From Cardinalis cardinalis (taxonomy: Eukaryota > Chordata > Aves > Passeriformes > Cardinalidae): 64,000 nt of DNA. The notes beneath the pieces are model-generated. The model did no database searches and was not told the origin of the DNA. It worked only from the letters and a program-made list of their open reading frames with translations. The DNA lies in contig JACDOX010000004.1 in assembly GCA_014549065.1 (NCBI GenBank), positions 8,388,116 to 8,452,115 on the forward strand, written 5' to 3'. Below, in pieces: positions 1-11,257 of this stretch (position 1 is the first letter of the stretch; the number at the start of each line of letters is the position of its first letter). Position numbers and translations under genes: made by a program.

Positions 1-49
1 GCTAAATAAGGACACAACAAGCCTTCTTCCCCCCATTATTTCTGGTTGT

Positions 50-505
50 TGGAGAGGGTCNNGAGGAGGCCATGAAGAAGATCAGGGGACTGGAGCACCT
101 TTCCTGTGAAGAGAGGCTTAGACAGCTGGGGTTGGTCAGCCTAGAGAAGAGAGGGCCCTGGGGAGACCTCAGAGCAGCACTGCAGCTCCTGAAGGGACCC
201 TACAAGAGAGATGGAGAGGGACTGTTTACACGGGCACAGAGTGACAGGACAAGGTGGAATGGCTTCAAACTGAAAGANGGTAGACTAAGATCAGATATAA
301 GGAAGAAAATCCTTCACTGTGAGAGTGGTGAAGAACAAGTTGCCCAGAGAAGCTGAGGATGCCTCATCCCTGGCTGTGTTTGAGGCCAGGTTGGATGAGG
401 CCCTGAGCAATCTGATCAAGTAAAATGTGTCCCTGCCCAGGAGGCGGGTTGCAACTTTATGGTCCCTTCCAACCCAAACATTTCTCTGATCCCATGATTC
501 TATGA
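50..505 (+). mobile_element. CR1 LINE fragment, 3' end
   Basis: This is the 3' part of a CR1 non-LTR retrotransposon in plus orientation. The first part still reads as the degraded C-terminus of the CR1 reverse-transcriptase ORF, with a recognisable 'SLEKRGPWGDL' motif near 145-175. It is followed by the CR1 3' UTR and ends in the family's characteristic terminal 'gattctatga' motif at 496-505. The 5' end is truncated, as is usual for CR1. Several Ns and a stop after codon 94 show that it is not functional. Confidence 0.9.
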
Positions 506-3500
506 ATTGTAAATGTTCATAATTTGCCAGGTTGAAAGCTCATAGCACTCTCTATTTGCAATTTAGAATATCTATTCATTCTCTTTAAAAAAATAGAAAT
601 CACAGAGTTTTATAGCATCTGAGTATCAAAAAAATCCCAAAACCGGAGACTCATGCATAGTACCCTGCTGATGGTATTCCCTTGCAAGCAATGCAACTGT
701 GCTTCAAACTTCATTAATGTAGCACAGAAAAAAGAATTTGCCAGACAACACCTTGAAAGACCAAGACATACAGTGACAAATGAGATGGCAAGCATGAGCT
801 GGAAGGCCTGAGTGCCTTTGAATAATACAGGNTGTAATACCCAACAGTCTTGCCACTGCCATGCAAAAATTCCTGGGTGAACAAAACTGTGGTTTGGGTG
901 CCCCTACCTGATAAAATATTAAATGATCTGCCGTTTTTCTCACTCACATCTTTTTTTTTTAATTCTCACACCCCAGGCTCAGGTCTGATTCACACTTAAA
1001 AGAATATTATAGAAGTAATATTGAATTCTCTAACACAAGATTTAGAAATTTCATAACCATCTGAACTTAATATTTATTCCATCATAATTACCTTGCTTTA
1101 GCACATCTACAACCTTCAAGAAGGATGAACGTGTTTGTAAAATACATATTAAAGAGAGCCACCAATATGAAGGCAGTGAATATTTTCAATTCACCTTGTC
1201 AAGACATTATGCCCCAAGCTCCAGCTTGTCAAGGGAGCTGGGAGNGCTCTCCTGGAAGGGTTAAAGTGACACAGCCATACCCAAATAATAGATTTGGTAT
1301 CTAGGAAGATGATTCAGGCTTTGAAACTCACTGTCACAGTGGCATCTGACCAAGTTGTGAGATTCGTGTCCACGTACTGAATTTCAAGCACATCAGTCCC
1401 ATTTCCACACCCTTCTGTGCCTGGAGCTGCCATTCACCTCCAGTTCAACTGCCTCATTCATTCAGTAACTGTGTGAACTTTGGGATCTCACACACATTTA
1501 TTTTCACAAAAAGTCATAAATTCTAGGTCTGGAGCTCAATGTCTAGTCTTGCAATGAACAGAAGAACAAATTCTAGTTTTCTTGGGAACCTGCATCTTCC
1601 AGTAGTTTTTCATATCTCTTCACGAAATCACTGCATTCATATGTTACAAATGAGGAAATGTTTTGATTTGCAACCCCCAGCATTTATATTCCCTTTGTAT
1701 CTGCAAATGCAATAGCTACTGAAATGAACTAAAACAATGACAGCAAATAAGTGACAAAACCATGTTGAAACAATAAGGAAAATTAAATTCCAGTAGACAC
1801 TGAGGGGAAATGTAAGTGCAAGTTTACGTCGAACATTATATTCTGTGTATATCTCAAAAGTGCTTTGAAGCTTTTTATTTGATAAAGACCATATATGTCT
1901 CAAACATTTAGATTATAGCAAAATAGAGGAAGCAAACTGATATATTCTTAAAGGTAAAATCTAAAGATTTATTCCATGTGTAATTTACAGATAATGTTTT
2001 CCCACTGCAAATTTATTTACAAAACAATTTTACTCCCATTAAAACTGAATACACCTGTAAATAATATTGCATCAAAATAAGAACAAACCAGTGCACTTCA
2101 ACCTGCAGCAACAATGAAATCAATGAACAACTACTCACTCATGTAATCTTCTCCACTTAAACACTAAANAATGATGCTGACAACCAAGCGAATGCATCCT
2201 CACATTGACAGCACTATCCTCTAAAATCCCAAAGTGGTATATCTACTTACTTTACTAGATTACTATGACAACCTGTTTTATAAGAAGATCACTTGTTTTA
2301 AAATCAGTGCATAACATCAAATTTCATTTAAAGCACTTAAATTCACAGAGATTTGCCTCAGATGACAACTTCCATCCTTGCCATGTCTTCTCTTAGGCCA
2401 TGCAGCATTCTGCATTTTTTGTAATTACAACAGAAAATGGCTATTTCTGAGTCTATTGTAGAAGTGTAATTTCCAAACTAAGGTTTGTCAAATGCTTGTA
2501 GATGCAGAGTATGGGCATTACATGTTTGGTTATTCCAAGACCTGTACATCAGCCACTTAGAATAATGCAAGAAGCTGTCTCATTATTCTTTAGCAAATAC
2601 AAAAGAAATGAACTCCATCTTGCTAATAAACATGGGTGCCCAAATCCTAAAGGGGCTTTCAGCTGATGAATTCCAGTGTCACAGCAGTCAAGCCTGGTGA
2701 GCCTAGGATTCCATATTCTCTCAGAAAAGTCACAGAATATTTGTAAGCATGACATGGACAGAGAGATGAACTGGTGGCTCTGAGAAGTGCTTCCCAAATG
2801 TCTGTACAGATTCCAGAGACACACTAGTGGNAGCAATTTGCAGTCCTTGCATTAAAAAAAGAAACAGACAAGGGACANAGGACACAACCTCCAGAGACAA
2901 AATTCTCAGGTCATTTGAGAGCTGAAGGCTGCGACCTGCACAGCAGCAGCCTTTGCCTCATCCTCACTATGGCATGGGCAGACTCAGAGAGAAGGGGATG
3001 CTCCGGGGCAAAGCCACCGTCAAGGGCTGGAACAGNAGTGTCAGGAGGAAGAACAGGGAGACACCTGGAACTGAGGCCATGTCCAGGACAGGAAGAGGCT
3101 GTACAAAAAAGGAAAGACCTCCTTTGAAGTAAAGGGATCTAGCTGTGGGTATGCCTAAAAATCAAAGAGATGACATATGCAGGGTATGGAATTATATTTA
3201 ACTCAATTATTAAATTCAAGAAAAAGATCTTTTTAAAATCCAACACTGTATTCAAATAAGGAAAACAAAAATGATCATAAACTATCAGCCTAAAAAACCA
3301 AAGTTTACACAAAACAAGTAAAAGAAAACTTTGAGGAACAACTTGAAAAAGTATAAAAAAAGAAAATAAAATAGTAGTCAGAGATTTGGAAGCCAGACAG
3401 AGAGCTGGTAGGGCTAACAGATGTTCAGGCTATAAAAGGAGGATTCAAGAAAGATGAGGTCATAACACAAAAATAAAATACCTTTTCTCCATCTGGGTTC

Positions 3501-6500
3501 ATAATGGAAGAAACTGTGACAGGTGGTTGGGAGGAAGACAGTGCAATAAAAATTTTCTAAGAAATTCCAGTTAAATTACTACAAGTCAGAATAAACAATG
3601 CATTTAGTGAACAATAAAATAAATATATTAGATAGGAAAAGGGCTGAGAGGTGGCTATTTTAAAGGGAAATAATTTCTCAGGCATCTATGAGTGTTCTCT
3701 AAAGAACAAACTAACGTGGACTAGGCTAGAAAGTAAACTGACAACCAGATACCTGATTTCCAAAAGACCAGGATGACATGGTGTTAGAAGAAAGGACCTC
3801 TCATGGAAACAGAAAATGTGTTTAAACACTGGTGAAAATTTGTAGTAAATCATCACTGTTCACACTGGCAGGAAGTAATTAGTTGAGCCTTTCAGAAATC
3901 CAGTAGGAAACTGAAGCCAGAGAAAGCAATGAATAGTGAGAAAACAGACTTTACTGATGATGCTAAGCAAAGTCAAGGTTCTGAAGGCTGGACTGGCTTT
4001 AAAAAACTACATCTTACAACACTTGGTGATAAAATTACAGCTGAAATACCATGTAAATAAATGTAAAAAACATTAAAACACACTACACCTTTACAAACAA
4101 AATGATTTGCTGATTCTAAGTCCTTGGAAATGGTATCAGGAAAAATAACAGCTCAGGGGAAAACAGGAGACCCTGGCAAGGAGCAGTCTCAGAACCAGCA
4201 CAAGAAAGCTCTCTGCACAGGAATCCTCCTAATTGGAGTTTTAAGGATTGACCAGAAGATTCACCAGAAGAAACTATCCTGAGCTCAGGATAGCCTTGGC
4301 AAGTTGGGGTCATATTCTGGAGATGTGTCTCTGCATACTTGGACTCCACTCCATTTTGGTTTTAGTCACAGTTTCTAGTGTTGGTCACTGCTGGAAGAGC
4401 TAAATGACAGCATTAGTCATGCAGGAAATGGATTATAATGTCATTTGCAATATTTTTAAGAGTTTGAAATAGTCAGAAATAGTGAAGCAAGTACTACCAT
4501 CTTTTTATAGATCACATGCTATGTTCATTCATAGTGTCCTGTCACCAAAATACTATGCNAAAAGTATTAGAAAAAACCAAAACATGCCAGAATTTTGTTC
4601 ATACTGTATTATACTGCAAAATTATTTATATTTTTATGCAAAATTTTATTTTGAGATACAACATTATACTCTAAAATTTTAGGCATACATAATTCTTGTA
4701 TTTTAGTTTGAATATAACTGAGTAAAATTTATTAAAAACATATTTTTGAAGTACACTTTGATCCAAACATTAAGCTCNAAAGATACACTTGTGGCAGCAC
4801 TCTGGAGTCGTACCTAGAGATTCTGTTCAGATGCATGGACAGCAATTTNTAACAGTGATGACAATTAAATAAATTATATTCTTCATTTAAATAAATTATC
4901 ATCCCTGAAAAATTAACTGCAATCCATCTATGGTGGCAAGTTTTCTTCTGCTCTTCAGGAAGAGGTATCAACGTGTATTTTTTTATGTCATCCAGACAGA
5001 ATAAGACAAATAAATAAATTCCTTGTGTTTCTTCATACTGTAACATATAAAAATAGGCTGAAGGCCTAATCCTTCTCCTCTGTTTGTCCAGGAATTTTCA
5101 CATTTTTAGGACTAAGAAATGGATGCAATGTAATTAATAAGGATGTCACAGAATTATTGCTCAACACTTTGGTTCTCAGACAACTCACACTTCATCTGCT
5201 TCAGATGGCAAAGCCCAAGAAGAGTGAAGAATGGGGTTCACTCTGGTTTTTTTCTATTGATTTACTAAAAACACAGTGATTAATGATCTGATGTATACTT
5301 TATAAGAATTAATCTAAAAAAGGTTATTATTCATCTCTTGCAACCTTGATTTTAAAAGANAGCACTTTATAGCCTTTCAGTGTATATTCAGACTTAGTAG
5401 CTAAACTGAAAGTCATATAATTGTGAAATAGCCTTTTCAAGTAGTAACATTAAAATTCCTTTTTTACTTTGTTACTGAAATGCATCAAATTTATTTATAA
5501 TATGACAAAATTGACCAGGACAGTCTGAATAGGTGAAAATCTGTTTGTTATAAGATGCAGAGATCAAGGTTCATCTGTAAAATATATATNTTTTTTAAAT
5601 ACTTANTCTATCTTTACAGAGTTTTGAGGCACTTATAGGCCATAGGCATGAGGTCGTTGGCAAACTTCTGAAAAATTATTTTTGAGAGGTGGTTTTAAAG
5701 TGATGAAGAACTATCTATTATTAACATTAAAGCAAAAAAATTGTTTATATAAAATTAGAAGACATGGAGAAGATAAGAAATCAGTCAAAAAGAAAGTGAG
5801 TCAGAGATGTTTACAGGTCAGGATTTATGGAAAGTCTTCAGAAAACATGGCAAAATATTCTTTTACTATCACAATTACTGTTAATTTGCACAATCTGAGT
5901 GTACTGCATATTTTGGGAAAAATGTATGTCATTACATAAAATTAATGAAACATTCAGTGTACTCAGTTTCTCCTAATTTTCATATAAATGGTTTCAAAGT
6001 GCTCTTGTAAACTGCTAAATGACAACTTTCACAGCTAATCAATATTTTTTGTTTTATGCTAAAAGAAGTTTTTTAAATACCATTGTCAGTAGAACCATAT
6101 GTATACAAATAACTCCTTGTATCTTAAATTAACTCCATCAAAGATTCTTTACTGTAACCTCTCATTTTTTTATAAGCAGAGCACAGTCCCCATTGACCTG
6201 AAAACTAGAAGTAATCAATGTGCTAATGTCTCCAAGCAAAATTTAGTACAGCATCTCTGAAAACAAATCAAGCTCTAAGCAGAAACAATAATTTGTAAGG
6301 AACTATAAATGCCTTCCCATTCTATACAAAATAGTTCCTTATAACTGAGATTTCCCTGTACTACTAGGAAAATACAAGCCAGAAAAAGATATTGATTAAA
6401 AAGATATTGGACAAGTTTCCCCTTTCAAGTGTTTTCTTTCTTAGCTCTTTGTCTTAGCCTGCATCACCAACAGTTCTAACACCTTTAGTTAATTACTATG

Positions 6501-8493
6501 AATCCTTACTGACACTTGTTTAAAGTGTCTGNACACATCCAATCAGATCAGTTTCCTCTCAGATGACATGGCATTTTTCAATCCCATTATCCTGTTAAAA
6601 TAAAAAAAGTCCACTACCTATTTAAAGTANTAAGATAGATTACTATTTAGGACAAACTTCAGAAATAAAGACTCTGCTCTAGCCTGCCAAACAATTTATT
6701 TCTGCTTAAATAGATTTATTATACTTCGGCTTTTTTTTTGCAAATTACGTCATATAGATATATACAAAAATTATAAATTGCCAGGACTTTGTGAAATTTA
6801 TTATACTGGGGAGCAGTGTCCCAAAGGAAGTAGTGTATGAACCATAAACTGCAGAATTAACAACTTTAAGCTGACTAAAATATACATTCTACANATGCAA
6901 CACAGGACTGTTCTCCATGTTTCAAATATTCATGTTGATGCATTACAGCTCATTTAATTCAAAATAATTGCACTTCAATGACCATGCTGTCATTTGGATT
7001 ATGCGTCTGCACAGATTTGAAGAACCCATTTCCATTTCTCCACTCTGGCACAAGTGGGCAGAGGAATTGCTCTCAGTTCCATGGTCAAGCAGCTCTTGCT
7101 TCTGCTTGGACTTTGGAAATTATTAAACCACCAAGCAGAGGGTGCTGCACGGGCTGCATACCTGCATGAACACAGTGTCAGGAGACAAACCCAGCACCAC
7201 AGCTGGACANNGGTAACACCAGCATCNCTACAACTGTTCAGGCAAGGCCTTGGACCAGTCCATGAGCCTCTCCAAGAGCCTCCAAGCANTCCTTGGGAAT
7301 CAACTCCAGTGATTTCCAAGATGCATTTTCAGTGAAGTCATCATTTTACAGAGATAGGAGATGCAATGCTAAGGACATGGCCAGCCTGTACCAGCAGGCT
7401 GCAGGGCCAGCAGGACTGGCACTGCTGGACTTGCCACATCTGCTTTGGTTACAGCTCAAATCCAACAGCAAAATTTATCATCTCTGCTGCTCTAAAGTTT
7501 CATCTTGANTAGATTAATGTTCTAAGACTCTGAAAACCCTGTGACATGTTTGCATTAAATCAGAATTTCCTACAAACGAAGCCATTCAGTGTTTCAGGTA
7601 TTACACATAAATATTAACCAGTTAAATCTCTTTTCTCTGTAAGGCTGAGACAAGACTATTGATTACTATTATAATGCTAAAATGGAGAGGGCATGAATAT
7701 CTTACCCTAAAGTACTTTCTGAAAATTCTAAGATAACTTTCCAAACAAATGTAATTAAAGTGTTTTGATGGAAGAAGAGCAAAAAATTACCTTCCCCCTT
7801 GTACCCAGCTAAGCCAACCACCATGTTACTGGAAATGGCAGACTGAAAAAGCAATTTGGAGTGCATCACCAAAGTTAAGGAGTTTTGCACACCCCATTTT
7901 ACAAATACTTGGCAATGAAGTAAACTATCTTATTAAAACCAAGGATTATGTGAAATGAAAAATAAACAGTTCAGTACAAACACAAACAGAGGCAAAGACC
8001 AAGAATTCTATGGGTCAAATGAATGCTAATTAATATATTTTGAGGGAAAAAATGAAGCAATATTTCACAATGTCTGAATGATGTATATTTAACTTATTAT
8101 AAATATCAGAATCAACCTGCTAGAAATATTCAGATGATTTGGGAAAACTGTGTAGGAGTATATTTTGTCTTCCTGTATGTGCTGGGTAAAGTCACTCTCA
8201 ACATACTAATAAAGAAACTTAGAAGCCATAGGATGGAAAATTAAGTTTCTTGCCATGGAGTATACCCAGGACAGGACTTCAGGAATAAGATAATGTTAAG
8301 ATTTGGGACTGCACCATGCCAACATTGAGTATCTCACTAGAGATTTTGTGTTCTCCAAATCACTTAGGCAAGGAAAAGAGCTTTACTTTGGTCTGGACTT
8401 CCAAGGGAACACAGAGAAATTTTGGCTGCACCAGATTACCTGTGAGAAATGCTATGAACCCACACTAGGCTATCATGGGAAGACATAAATGGC
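506..8493. other. AT-rich intronic DNA, no gene seen
   Basis: This long AT-rich stretch is inferred to be part of the KHDRBS2 intron downstream of the exon at 35543-35670. Open frames are short and look like chance. Two blocks are noticeably GC-richer than their surroundings (about 2880-3125 and 7040-7470) and may be old unrecognised repeats. No tRNA, splice-bounded exon or clear transposon end was recognised. Confidence 0.6.
8489..8493. repeat. Target-site duplication, left copy (ATGGC)
   Basis: The five bases ATGGC directly precede the LTR that begins at 8494. They are repeated at 9785-9789 directly after its other end. This is the expected footprint of retroviral integration. Confidence 0.85.
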
Positions 8494-9402
8494 TGTCATG
8501 GTTTGACACTGGCACAATGCCAGTGCCCCCANGAAGATACCCTCCTCCTGGTGTCTGCTGTGAGATGCGACCAGGAATAAGCAAAGCAGGCTCTCACTTA
8601 GTGATAAAGAAAACTTTATTAACTACACTACAAGGAAAAAAAACTACAAGAAAAAAAACCACACAAGGAAAATGAAAACTGCACAGAAGCATTTTCCTCC
8701 TCCCCCCCACCAAATTTCCAATACAATACATCCCCCAAAACACCAACTCTCGATCCTGCACCACCCTTCAGAATACTCAGTCTACAGTTCATCAAGAGGA
8801 GAAGGAGTCCTTCTTTGTGTCATGGTAACCTTTTCCTTTCATGTCCAGTGCTCTCACCACCGAACACAGACCCAGGGCTGCTTCCAGGGTCGCCTTTTAA
8901 GGGTGCCTTGTCCCGTTCCAAAAAGAGCACAGTCTCACCTTTGGGACGCTTGTCCCCCCCATATTTTTCACCCCCTGGGGCCGAGGGGTCTCAACACTGA
9001 AACTCTCTTGGCTCTGAGCCACTGCCCCCCCGGCCGCAGTCTCTGTGTCACAAGGAACATGGCTCTGTCCATGGCTACAGAAAAAGAGTCCAGCAAAAAT
9101 GCCACTCCATCTTCTCCATTCCTCCAACATCTCTCTCTCTCCCTCTGGCACAGACCTTCATCTCACTTACTCAATTCCCTCTTCATCTTCTGCTCCATTG
9201 CAGGAAAGGTCAATGTTCTGCAGAATTGTCATTGTCCACAAAAGGGTTAAAACTCGGGCTCTGCCNCCCGGAGAGACTCCCACAAGCAGCCGGACACCTT
9301 CTCTCTGCATTTTCCCCCTTCTTCTTCTTCTCAGCCGTGCTGCTCCACGTTATCAAGTTTCAAGGTAACACAGTGACCAGCACAGGCTGTACTCTCTCTC
9401 TC

Positions 9403-9448
<46 letters not shown>

Positions 9449-9784
9449 GGGGGGGCTGCCTGATGCCTCTGATGCTGCTCCCACCCTTCCATGCCGAGGC
9501 CTCTTCACCTCCCATCTCTGTCCACAGCCCCAGCCTGCCTCTCCTGGCCGCATGGCTTCCCCTCCCTCGCCCAGCAGCAGCAGCTGGGCCNGGAGAGAGA
9601 TCCGAACTCTTCCCCCACTGGAACCCAAGAGAACTTCCCAGGGGGAGAGCCCTGCTTTAACCCTGTGTTCTCAGAGGTGGATCCAATGTCCCAGTGGCCG
9701 AATAAGTTGCCAATATTAAAATCTGAACATCCATTGGCTTGACCACAGGATCCCAGAAATCCTGTTTCCTGTCAAACCACCACA
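8494..9784 (-). mobile_element. Solo LTR of an avian endogenous retrovirus (1.29 kb)
   Basis: The element is bounded by TG...CA ends. Its 15-bp terminal inverted repeats (TGTCATGGTTTGACA at 8494; TGTCAAACCACCACA ending at 9784) match at 13 of 15 positions. A perfect 5-bp duplication, ATGGC, flanks it. It is transcriptionally oriented on the minus strand: an AATAAA signal (plus-strand tttatt, 8615-8620) lies near the 3' side, and a TTAAAA TATA-like box (8895-8900) lies upstream of it. No viral coding sequence lies inside, so this is a solo LTR left by recombination between two LTRs. The 192-codon open frame at 8672-9250 falls wholly in the LTR and is not a gene. The family resembles long passerine ERV LTRs; the exact family was not determined. 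Confidence 0.88.
9392..9449. repeat. CT dinucleotide microsatellite
   Basis: About 58 bp of (CT)n carries one interruption near 9411. It lies inside the solo LTR, in what would be its U3 part on the minus strand. It is likely length-polymorphic. Confidence 0.95.
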
Positions 9785-9789
9785 ATGGC
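9785..9789. repeat. Target-site duplication, right copy (ATGGC)
   Basis: This is identical to 8489-8493 and directly follows the LTR end at 9784. Confidence 0.85.
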
Positions 9790-10894
9790 ACAGGGAAGTA
9801 CCACAGAAACAGCAGCTGCAGAGCAAACTGCCAGCAGGCTGCAGGTGAAAAGCTGAGCCCAGCACCCATAAAGGTGCTGTATCTAGTGCAGTCTGACACA
9901 GGTATCAGCCAGCACTGCACACAGTGCTGCTCAAATATCCACCTGAGACAGACATTCTGGGGACACCTCACAGCTCAGGATCATGTGTTGCATCACATCT
10001 TCTCTGTACTTAAAAAGGCAAAGAAAATCTAGCATAAACAACTGCTAGATGTGCCATGGAAGAAGGTGCTAGTTAAAAGACTGAGGCTTTGTTTACAGTG
10101 TTATTAAAAATGTATTTAAAACAAATTATAAACTGAAGTCGTTTAATTGCATTTCGTTCTTGTTTGGACACATTTACTCAGAATTGATGTGGTCCTAATT
10201 TGAATTAACTTCTGAACCAAATAAATTTAGAACTAATTGGGACACCAAAATTCATTGCACTTAATTGTCCTAAGAATCCCTAAGCAAACATGCTCCTTTA
10301 ATGCCAAGTGTAGAAATCTAAATCTTACACCTTTTTTTTCCTTTTAAACACAGGGACATTGAATATAAGCCCTTACTGACACTGACATCTAGGCTGTCTA
10401 TTGAGCAGAACTNAGTGACAAATTCACTGTTATTTCAAAGACAAAATACCACCTTTCTACCAGTGCTAAATTGGGAATTTTTCAGCCAGATGGTATAGAT
10501 TTTGTGGAGTTACGCTGTGCAACAGAAAATATTTGGGAAAAAATTAATTACAGCAATCACTGCTGTATCAACTGTAGGGTTAGCCAGATTCCTTAACATT
10601 TTTTATATTCACCACATTTACCTCTCCCAAATTCAGAAGCATCAAATATTTTGTTTAAATAAATACTTAATTCAGTAAAACAACGTAATTATTGAGATGA
10701 AGACACTTTAACATAAGGCAAGCATGCTGTGAGGACATCAAGCAATGTTAATGGAACTTTTAAGAAGAAAAATTAATTTGCAGTAAATGAGGAAGCAGAG
10801 AGGTACAGCTATGATACCTTAAGCTTAAAAAATACACCATCTCTCTTTCAAGAGAAAATTGACCATAGAACTAAGTGCTGCGTGCAGTCATTGC
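9790..10894. other. AT-rich intronic DNA, nothing recognised
   Basis: No gene or repeat family was recognised between the solo LTR and the CR1 copy. The open frame at 9739-10032 straddles the LTR edge and is chance. Confidence 0.55.
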
Positions 10895-11137
10895 TTGAAG
10901 ACTTCCAATTTTACTGACTCCACCATTTCCCTGGACAAACAATTCCAATGCTTAAGAACACTTNCCNTGAAAAAATTCTTCCTGATGTCCAACCTGAACT
11001 TGCCCCNGCACAGCTTGAGGACATTTCCTCTTGTTCTGCCTTTGGTTGCTAGGGGAAGAGGCTGACCCTCACCTGCCCTGAGCCACACACAGTACTTGAG
11101 GTGCAGCATCGCCAGTGCCAAGCACAGAGGGAAAATT
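10895..11137 (-). mobile_element. CR1 LINE fragment with internal deletion
   Basis: In minus orientation, 10895-11070 matches the CR1 region encoding the ORF C-terminus; the frame gives 'FRLDIRKNFF' and 'KHWNCLSREMVESVK'. From about 11075 the sequence jumps to a more 5' CR1 segment ('gtacttgaggtgcagcatcg' type). The intervening CR1 sequence seen in the copy at 37243-37850 is absent here. Several Ns interrupt it. It is a nonfunctional relic. Confidence 0.85.
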
Positions 11138-11229
11138 ATTTTAATACAGCAACACAAGATANAGTACCATCATATAAATGTACATAAAATAGACATTCAG
11201 TTGTTCATGGCCATNAAAATGAATTCATG

Positions 11230-11257
11230 TTCAAGATCTTTCATAAGAGATCTTGAA
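11230..11257. repeat. Perfect inverted repeat (10-bp arms, 8-nt loop)
   Basis: The arms TTCAAGATCT (11230-11239) and AGATCTTGAA (11248-11257) are perfectly complementary. No function is known. Confidence 0.8.

Noticed and set aside
8672..9250. 192-codon open frame on the plus strand
   Set aside because: It lies entirely inside the minus-oriented solo LTR, is low-complexity and Pro/Ser/His-rich, and has no recognised domain.
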